A DNA stretch of 64,000 nt from Betaproteobacteria bacterium HGW-Betaproteobacteria-11. Lineage in GTDB: Bacteria; Pseudomonadota; Gammaproteobacteria; Burkholderiales; Rhodocyclaceae. The stretch covers positions 310,001-374,000 of the forward strand of contig PHCV01000001.1 of assembly GCA_002842395.1 (NCBI GenBank). Reading direction: 5' to 3'. Every line of letters begins with the position of its first letter. Within the stretch, counting starts at the first letter, position 1. Below are positions 1-9,200 of the stretch, one piece after another. The translations under genes and the position numbers were made by a program. The notes under the pieces are model-generated. The model worked only from the letters and a program-made list of their open reading frames with translations. It ran no database searches and was not told the DNA's origin.

Positions 1-603
1 GACGACTTCCGTTTCGGCCAGGGCCGCCGTGGTGACTTCGCCCTGCTGCAACAGGCGGGAATCGAGCATCGCTTCGTCGTCGACGCCATGCCGACCATCG
101 CCTGCGAGGGGGTACGTTTCTCCAGCTCGGCAGTGCGCGAGGCGCTGGCGGCGGGCGACATCGAACGGGCGCAAGCCTTGCTCGGCCGCGCCTATGTCAT
201 CGCCGGACGGGTGGTGCGTGGCAATGGCGTCGGCCGCGAACTGGGTTTTCCAACCGCCAATATCCATATCAAGCACAACCGGCTGCCGCTCTCCGGCATC
301 TTTGCCGTCACCGTCTCCGGGCTCGGCGGCGAGCCGCTGTCGGGTGCCGCCAGCCTCGGCGTGCGGCCGACGCTGGGCGAAAACCTGAAACCGGTGCTCG
401 AAGTTCATCTGCTGGATTTTGCCGGCGACCTCTATGACCGGCACGTCACGGTGAATTTCCTGCACAAGCTGCGCGACGAGGAAAAATACGCCAGCCTCGA
501 TGCGCTCAAGGCCCAGATTGCCCGCGATGTCGAGGCGGTGCGCGCCCACTTTGCCCGCCGCGACACCGCGGCTTCTCCAACCGAAGACACGACTCATGGC
601 TGA
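1..603 (+). CDS. ribF: RibF, riboflavin kinase/FMN adenylyltransferase (5' end outside window)
   Basis: Makes FMN from riboflavin and then FAD from FMN in the cytoplasm. The reading frame is open from base 1, so the N-terminal part of the FAD synthetase domain is missing. The visible part begins with [12 protein letters not shown], the end of the nucleotidyltransferase domain, followed by SSSAVREAL. The riboflavin kinase domain follows, with [18 protein letters not shown] and a conserved region around [10 protein letters not shown]. About 200 residues are visible, which fits the last two thirds of a protein of about 310. The stop overlaps the ileS start by 8 bases, so the two genes are probably co-transcribed and translationally coupled. 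Confidence 0.95.
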   Translation, partial: DDFRFGQGRRGDFALLQQAGIEHRFVVDAMPTIACEGVRFSSSAVREALAAGDIERAQALLGRAYVIAGRVVRGNGVGRELGFPTANIHIKHNRLPLSGIFAVTVSGLGGEPLSGAASLGVRPTLGENLKPVLEVHLLDFAGDLYDRHVTVNFLHKLRDEEKYASLDALKAQIARDVEAVRAHFARRDTAASPTEDTTHG

Positions 604-3463
604 CTATCGCAAGACCCTCAACATGCCCGACACGCCATTCCCGATGCGCGGCGATCTGGCTCGTCGCGAACCCGGCTGGATCAAGGCCTGGCAGGAGAAA
701 AAGCTTTACCAGCAAATCCGCGCGGCGGCCAGCGGGCGCCCGCGCTTCGTGTTGCACGACGGGCCGCCGTATGCCAATGGCGACATCCATCTCGGCCATG
801 CGGTGAACAAGATTCTGAAAGACATCATCACCCGCTCGAAAACCCTGGCCGGGTTCGATGCGCCCTACGTGCCGGGCTGGGACTGCCACGGCCTGCCGAT
901 CGAGCACAAGATCGAGGTGCAGCACGGCAAGCATCTGCCCGCCGAGCGGGTGCGCGAACTTTGCCGGGCCTTTGCCGCCGAGCAGGTGGAGATTCAGAAA
1001 AAGGGTTTCATCCGCCTCGGCGTGCTGGGCGACTGGGACGCTCCGTACCTGACGATGAACTTCGCCAACGAGGCCGGCGAGATTCGCGCGCTGGCCGAGA
1101 TGGTCAGGCAGGGCTGGGTATCGCGCGGCCTGAAGCCGGTCAACTGGTGTTTCGATTGCGGCTCGGCGCTGGCCGAGGCCGAAGTCGATTATGCCGACAA
1201 GCCAAGCCCGGCCGTCGACGTCGGTTTCGCCTGCGCCGAGCCGGAAAAGCTGGCCGCCGCTTTCGGCCTTGCCTCGCTGCCGGCCGTCGCGTATGCCGTG
1301 ATCTGGACCACCACGCCGTGGACGCTTCCCGCCAACCAGGCGCTCAACGTCCATCCCGAGCTCGACTATGCGCTGCTGGAGACGCCGCGCGGCGTGTTGC
1401 TGCTGGCCGTCGAACTCGCCAGCGCCTGCCTCGAACGCTACGGCCTCGCCGGACGGACGCTGGCGACGGCCAAGGGCGCCCGGCTTTCCGGCCTGCGCTT
1501 CGAGCATCCCCTCTACCCGCGCAGCGGCCCGGTGATTCCGGCGAGCTACGTCGGCGTCGATGCCGGCACCGGCGTTGTCCATGCCGCGCCGGCCTACGGC
1601 GTCGAGGACTTCGTCTCCTGCATGAGCCATGGCTTCAGCTTCGACGACATTCTCAACCCGGTGCAGGCCAACGGCGTATATGCCGATTCGCTACCCTTCT
1701 TCGGCGGCCTGCACATCTGGAAGGCCAACCCGAAAATCGTCGAAAAACTCGATGAGGTCGGCGCGCTGTTCGCCCACGAGAACATCACGCATAGCTACAT
1801 GCACTGCTGGCGGCACCGCACGCCGATCATCTATCGCGCCACGCCGCAATGGTTCGTCGGCATGGACGTGCGTCCGCAGGGCGCTCCCAGCCTGCGCGAG
1901 CTGGCCTTGCAGGGCGTCGATCAAACCGCCTTTTACCCGGCCTGGGGGCAGGCGCGCCTGCGGGCGATGATCGCCAACCGTCCCGACTGGTGCATCTCGC
2001 GCCAGCGCCACTGGGGCGTGCCGATCCCGTTCTTCATCCACAAGGCGAGCGGCGAATTGCACCCGCGCAGCGTCGAACTGATGGAGGCTGTCGCGCAGCG
2101 CGTCGAACGCGAAGGGATCGAGGCCTGGTTCCGCCTCGACCCCGTCGAGCTGCTCGGCGCGGAAGCCGGCGAGTACGAGAAAATCAGCGATACGCTGGAC
2201 GTCTGGTTCGATTCCGGCACCACCCACTGGCATGTGCTGCGCGGCTCGCATCCTGACGCGGCGGCCGATTCCGGACGCTGGGCCGATCTGTATCTGGAAG
2301 GCTCCGACCAGCATCGCGGCTGGTTCCATTCCTCGCTGCTCACCGGCTGCGCGATCGATGGCCGGCCGCCCTATCAGAGCCTGCTGACTCACGGCTTCAC
2401 GGTCGATGCGCAGGGGCGCAAGATGAGCAAGTCGCTCGGCAACGGCATCGAGCCGCAGGAGATCGGCGACCGGCTCGGCGTCGAAATCCTCCGTCTGTGG
2501 CTGGCCGCCACCGACTATTCGGGCGAGCTGTCGATCTCGAAGGAAATCCTCGACCGGGTGGTCGAGGTTTATCGCCGGCTACGCAACACGCTGCGCTTTT
2601 TGCTCGCCAACACCGCCGACTTCGACGTGGAACGGCACCTGCTGCCGCCGGAAGCGTGGCTCGACATCGACCGTTATGCCGTGCTCATGGCACGGCGGCT
2701 GAGCGAGAAATGCATTTCCGATTACGCCCGCTTCGAGTTCCACCCCATCGTCCAGGCCCTGCAAAACTTCTGCGCCGAGGATCTCGGTGGGTTTTATCTC
2801 GACATCCTCAAGGATCGGTTGTACACCGCCGCCGCCGATTCGCCGGCGCGCCGCTCGGCGCAAAGCGCGCTGTGGCACATCCTGCAGAGCCTGACCCGCC
2901 TGATGGCGCCGATCCTCGCGTTCACCGCCGAGGAAATCTGGCAGATCGCAGGCGAGGGGCAGCGCGAGAGCGTCATGCTCGCCACCTGGCACGAATTGCC
3001 GCCGCTGGCCGAGGCCGAGGCGCTCGAGGCGCGCTGGAGCCGGCTGCGGGCGATTCGCGCCGAGGTCGCCCGGGCGCTCGAAGCGGTGCGCAGCAACGGC
3101 GGGATCGGCTCGTCATTGCAGGCCGAAGTCATCCTGCGCATGAGTGAAGCCGACCATGCGCTGCTCGCCTCGCTGGGTGAAGACCTCAAGTTCGTCTTCA
3201 TCTGCTCGCAGGCCACGCTCGAAAAAGTCGGCGCTGGTGAAACAACTGCGCTACAAGGCGGTCGAGCAAAAAACGCTCTCCTCGCCGTAGCGGATGGCGA
3301 GACGGCGATCGAGGTGCGGCCCAGCCCGCAGCCGAAGTGCGCCCGCTGCTGGCACTGGCGCGAGGATGTCGGCCAGCACCCGTGGGCCGCCGAGCATCCC
3401 GAATTGTGTGGCCGCTGTGCGAGCAACCTGTTCGGCGATGGCGAGGCGCGCCACTTTGCCTGA
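596..3463 (+). CDS. ileS: Isoleucyl-tRNA synthetase
   Basis: Charges tRNA-Ile and edits misactivated valine. The 955-residue protein has the class I signatures HLGH (in [13 protein letters not shown]) and KMSKS (in [10 protein letters not shown]), and a C-terminal zinc finger with CARCW and CGRC pairs. The start ATG at 596 is chosen because homologues begin just before MADYRKTLN; the open frame extends further upstream only over ribF. Just before the zinc finger the frame runs through an 88-base copy of the dispersed repeat (3222-3309), adding about 29 residues in what is normally a variable linker. Part of a ribF-ileS-lspA-fkpB-ispH run. Confidence 0.97.
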   Translation: MADYRKTLNMPDTPFPMRGDLARREPGWIKAWQEKKLYQQIRAAASGRPRFVLHDGPPYANGDIHLGHAVNKILKDIITRSKTLAGFDAPYVPGWDCHGLPIEHKIEVQHGKHLPAERVRELCRAFAAEQVEIQKKGFIRLGVLGDWDAPYLTMNFANEAGEIRALAEMVRQGWVSRGLKPVNWCFDCGSALAEAEVDYADKPSPAVDVGFACAEPEKLAAAFGLASLPAVAYAVIWTTTPWTLPANQALNVHPELDYALLETPRGVLLLAVELASACLERYGLAGRTLATAKGARLSGLRFEHPLYPRSGPVIPASYVGVDAGTGVVHAAPAYGVEDFVSCMSHGFSFDDILNPVQANGVYADSLPFFGGLHIWKANPKIVEKLDEVGALFAHENITHSYMHCWRHRTPIIYRATPQWFVGMDVRPQGAPSLRELALQGVDQTAFYPAWGQARLRAMIANRPDWCISRQRHWGVPIPFFIHKASGELHPRSVELMEAVAQRVEREGIEAWFRLDPVELLGAEAGEYEKISDTLDVWFDSGTTHWHVLRGSHPDAAADSGRWADLYLEGSDQHRGWFHSSLLTGCAIDGRPPYQSLLTHGFTVDAQGRKMSKSLGNGIEPQEIGDRLGVEILRLWLAATDYSGELSISKEILDRVVEVYRRLRNTLRFLLANTADFDVERHLLPPEAWLDIDRYAVLMARRLSEKCISDYARFEFHPIVQALQNFCAEDLGGFYLDILKDRLYTAAADSPARRSAQSALWHILQSLTRLMAPILAFTAEEIWQIAGEGQRESVMLATWHELPPLAEAEALEARWSRLRAIRAEVARALEAVRSNGGIGSSLQAEVILRMSEADHALLASLGEDLKFVFICSQATLEKVGAGETTALQGGRAKNALLAVADGETAIEVRPSPQPKCARCWHWREDVGQHPWAAEHPELCGRCASNLFGDGEARHFA
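3222..3309 (+). repeat. Dispersed repeat, long form, in frame inside ileS
   Basis: This 88-bp segment matches 46072-46159 at 84 of 88 positions by eye. It starts AAAAAGTCGGCGCTGG and ends GGATGGCGAGACGGCGAT. It is read as K-V-G-A-G-E ... A-D-G-E-T-A-I within IleS without breaking the frame. Its two ends joined together give the 27-28 bp short form seen elsewhere in the window. Confidence 0.85.
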
Positions 3464-3492
3464 CGCTATGCGGAATTTCTCTGCCCACTGTC

Positions 3493-3533
3493 ATTCCGGC
3501 CCCGGATCAAGTCCGGGGTGACGGACCCGGAAT
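3493..3533. repeat. Nested palindromic intergenic repeat
   Basis: Lies between ileS and lspA. An outer inverted pair ATTCCGG/CCGGAAT encloses a 7-bp hairpin CCCCGGA-tcaag-TCCGGGG. The GTCATTCCGG ... CCGGAATCC format resembles intergenic palindromic repeats common in proteobacteria. It has no T-tract, so it is not a typical terminator, and downstream lspA is probably still read through. Confidence 0.6.
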
Positions 3534-3567
3534 CCATCGCTGTCCTCGATACCCCGTGAATGCTCCG

Positions 3568-4041
3568 ATGCCACGCCTGATCCCCTGGTTGTTGCTGGCC
3601 CTGTTGGTGATCGGCCTCGATCAGGCGAGCAAGCATTGGGCGCTGTCCGTGCTGGGCCGGAATGAGGCGCAGCCGGTGACCTCTTTTTTCAACCTGGTAC
3701 TGGTTTTCAATTCCGGCGCCGCCTTCAGTTTTCTTGCCTCCGCCGGCGGCTGGCAGAAGTGGTTTTTCGTTTCTCTGGCACTGGGCATTTCGTTCTGGCT
3801 GCTGCGCCTGCTCGCCCGCCATGCTGGCGAACGGCTGATGCCGCTGGCATTGAGTCTGATCCTCGGCGGCGCGCTGGGCAACGTGATCGACAGGCTGCGC
3901 TTCGATGCGGTGGTCGACTTCCTCGATTTTCACCTGCTGGGCTATCATTGGCCGGCCTTCAACCTGGCCGATGCGGCCATCACCCTGGGCGTGATCCTGA
4001 TGCTGCTGCACCAGTTGCGCACGCCGGAGAATCCACGATGA
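3568..4041 (+). CDS. lspA: Lipoprotein signal peptidase (signal peptidase II)
   Basis: Inner-membrane aspartyl protease that removes the signal peptide from diacylglyceryl-prolipoproteins. The 157-residue protein has four predicted membrane helices and the family blocks GLDQASK, FNSGAAFS, GNVIDR, VVDFLDF and FNLADAAI. The Asp residues of VVDF and FNLAD are the expected catalytic pair. The ATG at 3568 gives the usual short N-terminus; GTG at 3556 is an in-frame alternative. The stop overlaps the fkpB start (ATGA). Confidence 0.95.
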   Translation: MPRLIPWLLLALLVIGLDQASKHWALSVLGRNEAQPVTSFFNLVLVFNSGAAFSFLASAGGWQKWFFVSLALGISFWLLRLLARHAGERLMPLALSLILGGALGNVIDRLRFDAVVDFLDFHLLGYHWPAFNLADAAITLGVILMLLHQLRTPENPR

Positions 4042-4502
4042 ACCCTGCCCCGAACCCCGCCCCGTCTGCCACCGATGCCACCGTCGCCGCCGACAGCCTG
4101 CTGACCCTGCACTACTGCGTTGCCACGGCGGACGGCGAGGAACTGGTGAGCACCTTCGGCCATACGCCGGCCGTCGTTCAACTGGGCAGCGGCGAACTCG
4201 CGCCGCCTTTCGAGCATTGCCTGATCGGCCTGCCGCCCGGCGCCAGGCAGAGCTTCACGCTGGCTGCGGACGAGGCTTTCGGCCCGCGCCAGCCCGAGTT
4301 GCTGCGCCGCGTCGCACGCCGTGTCCTGGCGGCCGACGCGATACTCGAACTGCATGGCCGGATTGCCTTCACGGCACCGAACGGCCAGCCCTTGCACGGC
4401 ATCGTGCGCGAGATCGACGCCGATGCCGTGCTGCTCGATTTCAATCATCCGCTGGCCGGCCAGACGCTGCGCTTTGAGGCCGAGATCGTCGGCATCCTAT
4501 GA
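4038..4502 (+). CDS. fkpB: FKBP-type peptidyl-prolyl isomerase, SlpA/FkpB type
   Basis: Probable cytoplasmic proline isomerase and chaperone. The 154-residue protein starts with a proline/alanine-rich tail and then the FKBP fold: [13 protein letters not shown], the [20 protein letters not shown] segment, an inserted flap domain, and [14 protein letters not shown] near the end, which is diagnostic for the SlpA subgroup. It overlaps lspA by 4 bases and ispH by 4 bases, the usual gene order in this operon. SlpA proteins are generally weaker isomerases than FKBP12; that is family knowledge. Confidence 0.9.
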   Translation: MNPAPNPAPSATDATVAADSLLTLHYCVATADGEELVSTFGHTPAVVQLGSGELAPPFEHCLIGLPPGARQSFTLAADEAFGPRQPELLRRVARRVLAADAILELHGRIAFTAPNGQPLHGIVREIDADAVLLDFNHPLAGQTLRFEAEIVGIL

Positions 4503-5455
4503 GCATCCTGCTGGCCAATCCGCGGGGCTTTTGCGCCGGCGTCGAACGGGCGATCGCCATCGTCGAACAGGCGCTGGAAAAATTCGGCGCGCCGATTTAT
4601 GTCCGCCACGAGGTGGTGCATAACCGCTTCGTGGTCGATGACCTGAAGGCCAAGGGCGCGATCTTTATCGACGAACTCGATGCCGCGCCGCCCGGTGCCA
4701 TCGTCATTTTCTCCGCCCACGGCGTCTCGCAGGCCGTGCGCCGCGAGGCCGAGGCGCGTGGCCTGCGCGTGTTCGATGCCACCTGTCCGCTGGTGACCAA
4801 GGTGCATCTCGAAGTCAAGCGCCTGCGCGGCCAGGGCTATGCAATCGTGATGATCGGCCATCGCGGCCACCCCGAGGTGGAAGGCACCATGGGACAGGCC
4901 GAAGGCGGCATCCATCTGGTCGAGACCGTTGCCGATGTCGCCGGCCTGGTGCAAAAACTCGGCGCTGGCGAGACGGCGAATTGCCCAAAACTTGCCTACG
5001 TGACGCAGACCACGCTCTCGATCGACGATGCGGCGCAGATCGTGGCCGCGCTCAGGGCGCGCTTTCCGCACATCGTCGGGCCGAAGAAGGACGACATCTG
5101 TTACGCCACGCAAAACCGTCAGGATGCGGTGAAAACCATGCTCGGCCGCATCGACCTGCTGCTCGTGGTCGGCTCCAAGAACAGTTCCAATTCCAACCGT
5201 CTGCGCGAAGTCGCGGCCAATGCCGGCATTGCCGCGCAACTGATCGAGAATGCCGGCCAGATCGAGGCCGCCTGGCTGACGGGCAAAACCCGGATCGGCC
5301 TCACCGCCGGCGCCTCGGCCCCGGAAGTGCTGGTCGAAGGCGTGGTCGCGCGGCTACGGGAACTCGGTGGCGGCGAGGTCGAATTGCTCGCCGGGGTGGA
5401 GGAGAACGTCAGCTTTCCGTTACCGAAGGGGTTGCTGGATTCCCTGACGCGGTAG
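4499..5455 (+). CDS. ispH: 4-Hydroxy-3-methylbut-2-enyl diphosphate reductase
   Basis: Last enzyme of the MEP isoprenoid pathway, converting HMBPP to IPP and DMAPP with a 4Fe-4S cluster. The 318 residues carry the three cluster cysteines ([30 protein letters not shown]) and the substrate-binding TQTT and SSNSNRL motifs. The ATG at 4499 overlaps the fkpB stop. A short copy of the dispersed repeat (4953-4980) is read in frame as KLGAGETAN in the linker before [10 protein letters not shown], where homologues usually have only a few residues. Confidence 0.96.
   Translation: MSILLANPRGFCAGVERAIAIVEQALEKFGAPIYVRHEVVHNRFVVDDLKAKGAIFIDELDAAPPGAIVIFSAHGVSQAVRREAEARGLRVFDATCPLVTKVHLEVKRLRGQGYAIVMIGHRGHPEVEGTMGQAEGGIHLVETVADVAGLVQKLGAGETANCPKLAYVTQTTLSIDDAAQIVAALRARFPHIVGPKKDDICYATQNRQDAVKTMLGRIDLLLVVGSKNSSNSNRLREVAANAGIAAQLIENAGQIEAAWLTGKTRIGLTAGASAPEVLVEGVVARLRELGGGEVELLAGVEENVSFPLPKGLLDSLTR
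4953..4980 (+). repeat. Dispersed repeat, short form, in frame inside ispH
   Basis: AAAAACTCGGCGCTGG followed by CGAGACGGCGAA. Read in the same frame as the ileS and ccoI copies (AAA CTC GGC GCT GGC GAG ACG GCG), giving KLGAGETA in a surface linker of IspH. Confidence 0.75.
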
Positions 5456-5574
5456 CGCCGGCAAGAGACTGGCCTGGGGTGCGGTGCCGGGTTCGAAAAC
5501 GACCTCGACCAGCAACTGGCTTCTTACCGGATAGCCGGCGGCCGTGCCGGAATCGCTGTTCAGTTGGGTTCTTC
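5420..5574 (-). pseudogene. Possible remnant of a TonB-like C-terminus
   Basis: Downstream of the complete TonB-like gene, in another minus-strand frame, about 50 codons read GYPVRSQLLVEVVFEPG before a TAA at 5420-5422. This is similar in pattern to the end of the neighbouring gene (GRPVKSVKVIEVRFDP). No start or N-terminal half is present, and the tail overlaps the 3' end of ispH. It could be the remains of a duplicated TonB-type gene or a frameshifted extension of the neighbour; chance is not excluded. Confidence 0.35.
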
Positions 5575-6213
5575 CCGCGGGTCGAAGCGCACCTCGATCA
5601 CCTTTACGCTCTTGACCGGCCGTCCTGACCGCAGCGCCGGCCGAAAGCGCATCGGCAGCACGGCATCGAGCGCCGCCCGCTCGAATATGTTCGGTGGCTC
5701 TGCGGCAAGGATGTCCGCGTCGTCAATCATGCCTGCGTGATTGATGTAGATGCGCAATATGACTTTGCCTTTGATGCGTTGAAGCAGTGCGACGTCGGGA
5801 TAGACCAGGAGCGGAATTTCTATCGGTTCCGCTTTTTTGTCGAGTTCCGATGCGACAAAGTAGTGTTGGGGCAAGTCCGGAGCCACGAGCGGCCGGGTCG
5901 GCATGGGTGTCAATGCGGCATCTGAAACGGCGACGTGGGCCGGTGCTGGAGCGAGTTCGCCGCCTGCCGGTGCCGCCGGCCGCGGCATTTCTTCTTGATT
6001 CAGCGCCGGCAGCAAACGCGCCTCGATGCGTGGATTCGCCGCGGGTTGCGTGTTTGCGCCCGGTGGAACCAGCCGCGCGTCGATGAGCGGAAAAGCCAGC
6101 AACGCCACATGAAGCCAGCAGGAAGCGAGCAGGGGCCACACCGGATAGCGTTGCCGGAATAGTGCGCCAACCATGGTGTCGGTTGAATTCTGCCGAATCC
6201 AATGCTCCAGCAA
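5560..6213 (-). CDS. TonB-family C-terminal domain protein at end of pil operon
   Basis: A 217-residue protein with one N-terminal membrane helix (around WPLLASCWLHVALLAF), a proline/alanine-rich periplasmic stretch and a C-terminal TonB-like domain (VKVIEVRFDP, with YPDVALLQRIKGKVILRIYINHAGMIDD before it). Its start lies 20 bases beyond the pilY1 stop, so it is the last gene of the minor-pilin operon. ATG 6174 is a possible shorter start. No ExbB/ExbD neighbour is seen, so whether it energises a receptor or has a pilus-related role is unknown. Confidence 0.8.
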   Translation of the reverse strand: MLEHWIRQNSTDTMVGALFRQRYPVWPLLASCWLHVALLAFPLIDARLVPPGANTQPAANPRIEARLLPALNQEEMPRPAAPAGGELAPAPAHVAVSDAALTPMPTRPLVAPDLPQHYFVASELDKKAEPIEIPLLVYPDVALLQRIKGKVILRIYINHAGMIDDADILAAEPPNIFERAALDAVLPMRFRPALRSGRPVKSVKVIEVRFDPREEPN

Positions 6214-6233
6214 GTTGCCTGCATCGACCGCGG

Positions 6234-9200
6234 TCAGTCGATCTCCTTGTACCAGTAGCGCCGCGTGCGGCTGCCGATGGCGCCTGTGGGCGGAGTCTTG
6301 ACCTCGGTTCCCGAAATCACGCCTTCCTTGGTTACCATCACGCCTTCGGAGTTTTCGACCTGAACCACCACATGCACCGGCGAGGGCAGATAGCCGCCGC
6401 CGGCGTGGATCGATGAGCGATCCGCAGCAACCTTGGTTCCGGTGTTTTGCGGGTCGGCAGCACCGGCGTCAAGCACTCTGACTTCATACTGGCGCGCAAT
6501 CCCGAGATTGCCCACGCAACTGGTGTCCGCCGTCTGGCTGGGTTGGTTGGTATTGAAGAACACGATGCCATTCAGAGCCACGGCATTACCGATCACTTTT
6601 TCGCCGGTACCCAGGGTGATGAACCAGCCATCGGCGGCAGCCAGCAGCGCGGACTGCGCAGCCTTTGCAGCGAGCTGCTCGGCGGCCGTTGTTCCGGAAC
6701 AGGCTTGCTGGACGCAATTGTTCGTCGCGTCATAGAGATCGCCATCGGTCGCAACCGCCGGACTATGGCTGATCACCGGGTTCCCCGAACCGGCAACGAC
6801 ACCGACACGGCTTTCTATGCTCAGCGTATCGCCTGCGCCGTCGGCATTGGTGTCGGCCAGGTAGTGGGTATCCCCGGTACCCGGGCCGAGATCGCTGCCA
6901 TGATCCTTGAAGGCATAGAAGCGATTGACCACGGTATTGTCGAAGGGGTGCTCGCGATCCCCGGAGCCCACCAAGATGACATCGAAGCCGGTCTGGCCGA
7001 CGACATCGGGTGGATAGAGGAATTTCCTCAGATCTGCCCGCAAAGCCTGTCTGGCCGTTTCTATTTGCGCGGCCGTGCCGGCGCTACTCGCCGAGGTCCA
7101 GTTGGCCGTGGTGGCTTGCGATCCGATCGACGCGATTTTGGTGATTTTCCAGTTGGCCTTGTTGGCGTCGCCAAAGTCGAATCGCCACATGTTGCCCCCC
7201 GAGTCGCCGAAGTAGGCGCGGTTGGTCTTGTCGCCACTGATATTCTTGATCACGGTGATGTCGCCCGGGATCGCATAATCCATACCGGCAACTTCAAGGT
7301 TGGCGCCACTGCCTTTATAGCTGGCCCACCAGACCGTTTCTCCGGTAACGGCGTCGAGCACGTAAATGGCGCGCCCCATGCTGCGGGTCTTGGTGGTGGA
7401 TACCGCGCTGGCAACGGTACAGCCGGTACCGGAACTGGCATAGGTGATGGCGCCGGCGTTATAGGTCACGGTGCCGGCCGTGTAAATCCCGGTGCCGGAG
7501 TTGTAGCTGGCGGGCGAGATCGAGGTAACGGTGCAGGCTTCGATGTCTTCAACCTCTGGATCGTAGCCGCCGCCGAAGATCAGCACCGGATTGGTCGATG
7601 CGTTGATGTTGCTGACCGGCTGTGGCTGCGACCATGTATAGCCGAGTTCGGCATACTCGGTGTCGGTTGTGTTGTCTTTTTTCCAGCGGAAAACCGGCGC
7701 GGTTGGGGTGGTGACATCGAGCGTGTAGAAATATCGGCCACCGCGGCGCGCGCCGACATAGAGATAGACATGGTCGGCGGAGTCCGACGCCTTGATTTCT
7801 CCGTCGCCGTCGTCAATGCTATACACGCCGATCGGGCCGTCGAGGAAATTGGGCCGCTTGAAGCTGCTGCCGATCGTCGGCGAATTGTTGCGCAGGCGCT
7901 TGAGGTTCGAGAAGCCTTCCTTCGGCACGAAGCCCCACGCTTCCTGGCCGGGCAGCAGGCCGTTGGTGTCGCCGGTATCGGTGGCGGTACCGCCCTTTAT
8001 GGCATGGAAGACACCATCGTTGGCGCCATAGAAGATGTATACATCGTTGTCGCCGCCGTAGCGGTTGTAGTTGATGACGGCCGGGCGCGAATGCAGCACG
8101 TCGCCGTGCACCGAGGCCCGACAGTCGCTGAACGTGCCATCCTTGTTCTCGTCCTCCTGGTTGTCCTCGCCGCGGACCCAGTTGATGATCTGGTCACGCT
8201 CGGAACTCGATCCCGATCCGGCTGCCGCGACGATGGTCCCGGTCGCATCGCCCTGCGCACTGCCGAGCGGATAGGTGAAGGTATTGGCGTCGATATTAGT
8301 GATGGTGAAGGTTCCGTTGAAGGCGTTGGGGTTGGCGCCCGAGATCGCCACGCTGGAGTTGTCGGCAAAGCCGTGGTTGACCGAGGTGGCACGGGCGGTG
8401 GTGGTGTTCTTCGACGCCGTGACGGGGCTTCCGCTGTTGGTGCCGATGCCGGTGCCGCTGCCGACGCCGGGAACATACGAGAACGTGTTGGCATCGATAT
8501 TGGTGATGGCGAATGTGCCGTTATAGCTGGCGGGTGCCGAGACCGCACCGGCTATGGTGATGTTGTCGCCGGTACCGAAACCGTGGCCGGCGGCAGTGGC
8601 ATAGACCACCGGGTTGGTGGCCAATCGCACCGTGTATTGGCCGGCGGGCCCCGTGGCGCCTACCGCCGGATTGACATAACGGAAGGTGTTGGCATCGATG
8701 ACGGTGATGGTGAACGGACCGCCGTTGTGCAGGTTCTGCGTTCCATCGGCGATGACCACCTGGCTGCCGTCCGGAATGCCATGGGCGGTAAGCGTTGCCG
8801 TCACGGTTGTACTGTAGGAACTGCCCGACACCAGGGCGCCTGCGGGCACGTTGGAAAGGGGTGGGCAGGCCGAGCTGGTCGGGTAACTGAACTGGGTGGC
8901 GCTGATGTAGGTGAGCGTTACTCCGCTGGCATTGTAGCAGGAATTGATGCCCGTGACGTCGATCGTCGCGCCATTCGAGAAACCGTGTCCGGCGGCGGTC
9001 GCCGTCACCGTGGTGGTTGCGCCCGAGTACACGATGCCGAAGGCGGTGGCGTCGGCGGGCGGGAAGCCGTTGCTGGACCCGGAAAAACTCATGTCGTAGG
9101 TGAAGGTGGAGCCGGAAGCGGTGGCGAGCGTGATGGCGCCGTCATAGACCGACAGGCCGTTGGAGGTCGTCGGCGTCACTCCGCTAAGCGCTACTGAACT

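Noticed and set aside
506-1630. Minus-strand open frame of 374 codons across ileS
   Set aside because: Shadow of ileS in a GC-rich genome; no recognisable domain.
6447-9197. Long open frame (916 codons) on the strand opposite pilY1
   Set aside because: It is an antisense shadow caused by GC-rich codon bias; no ribosome site or family features, and pilY1 is clearly real.
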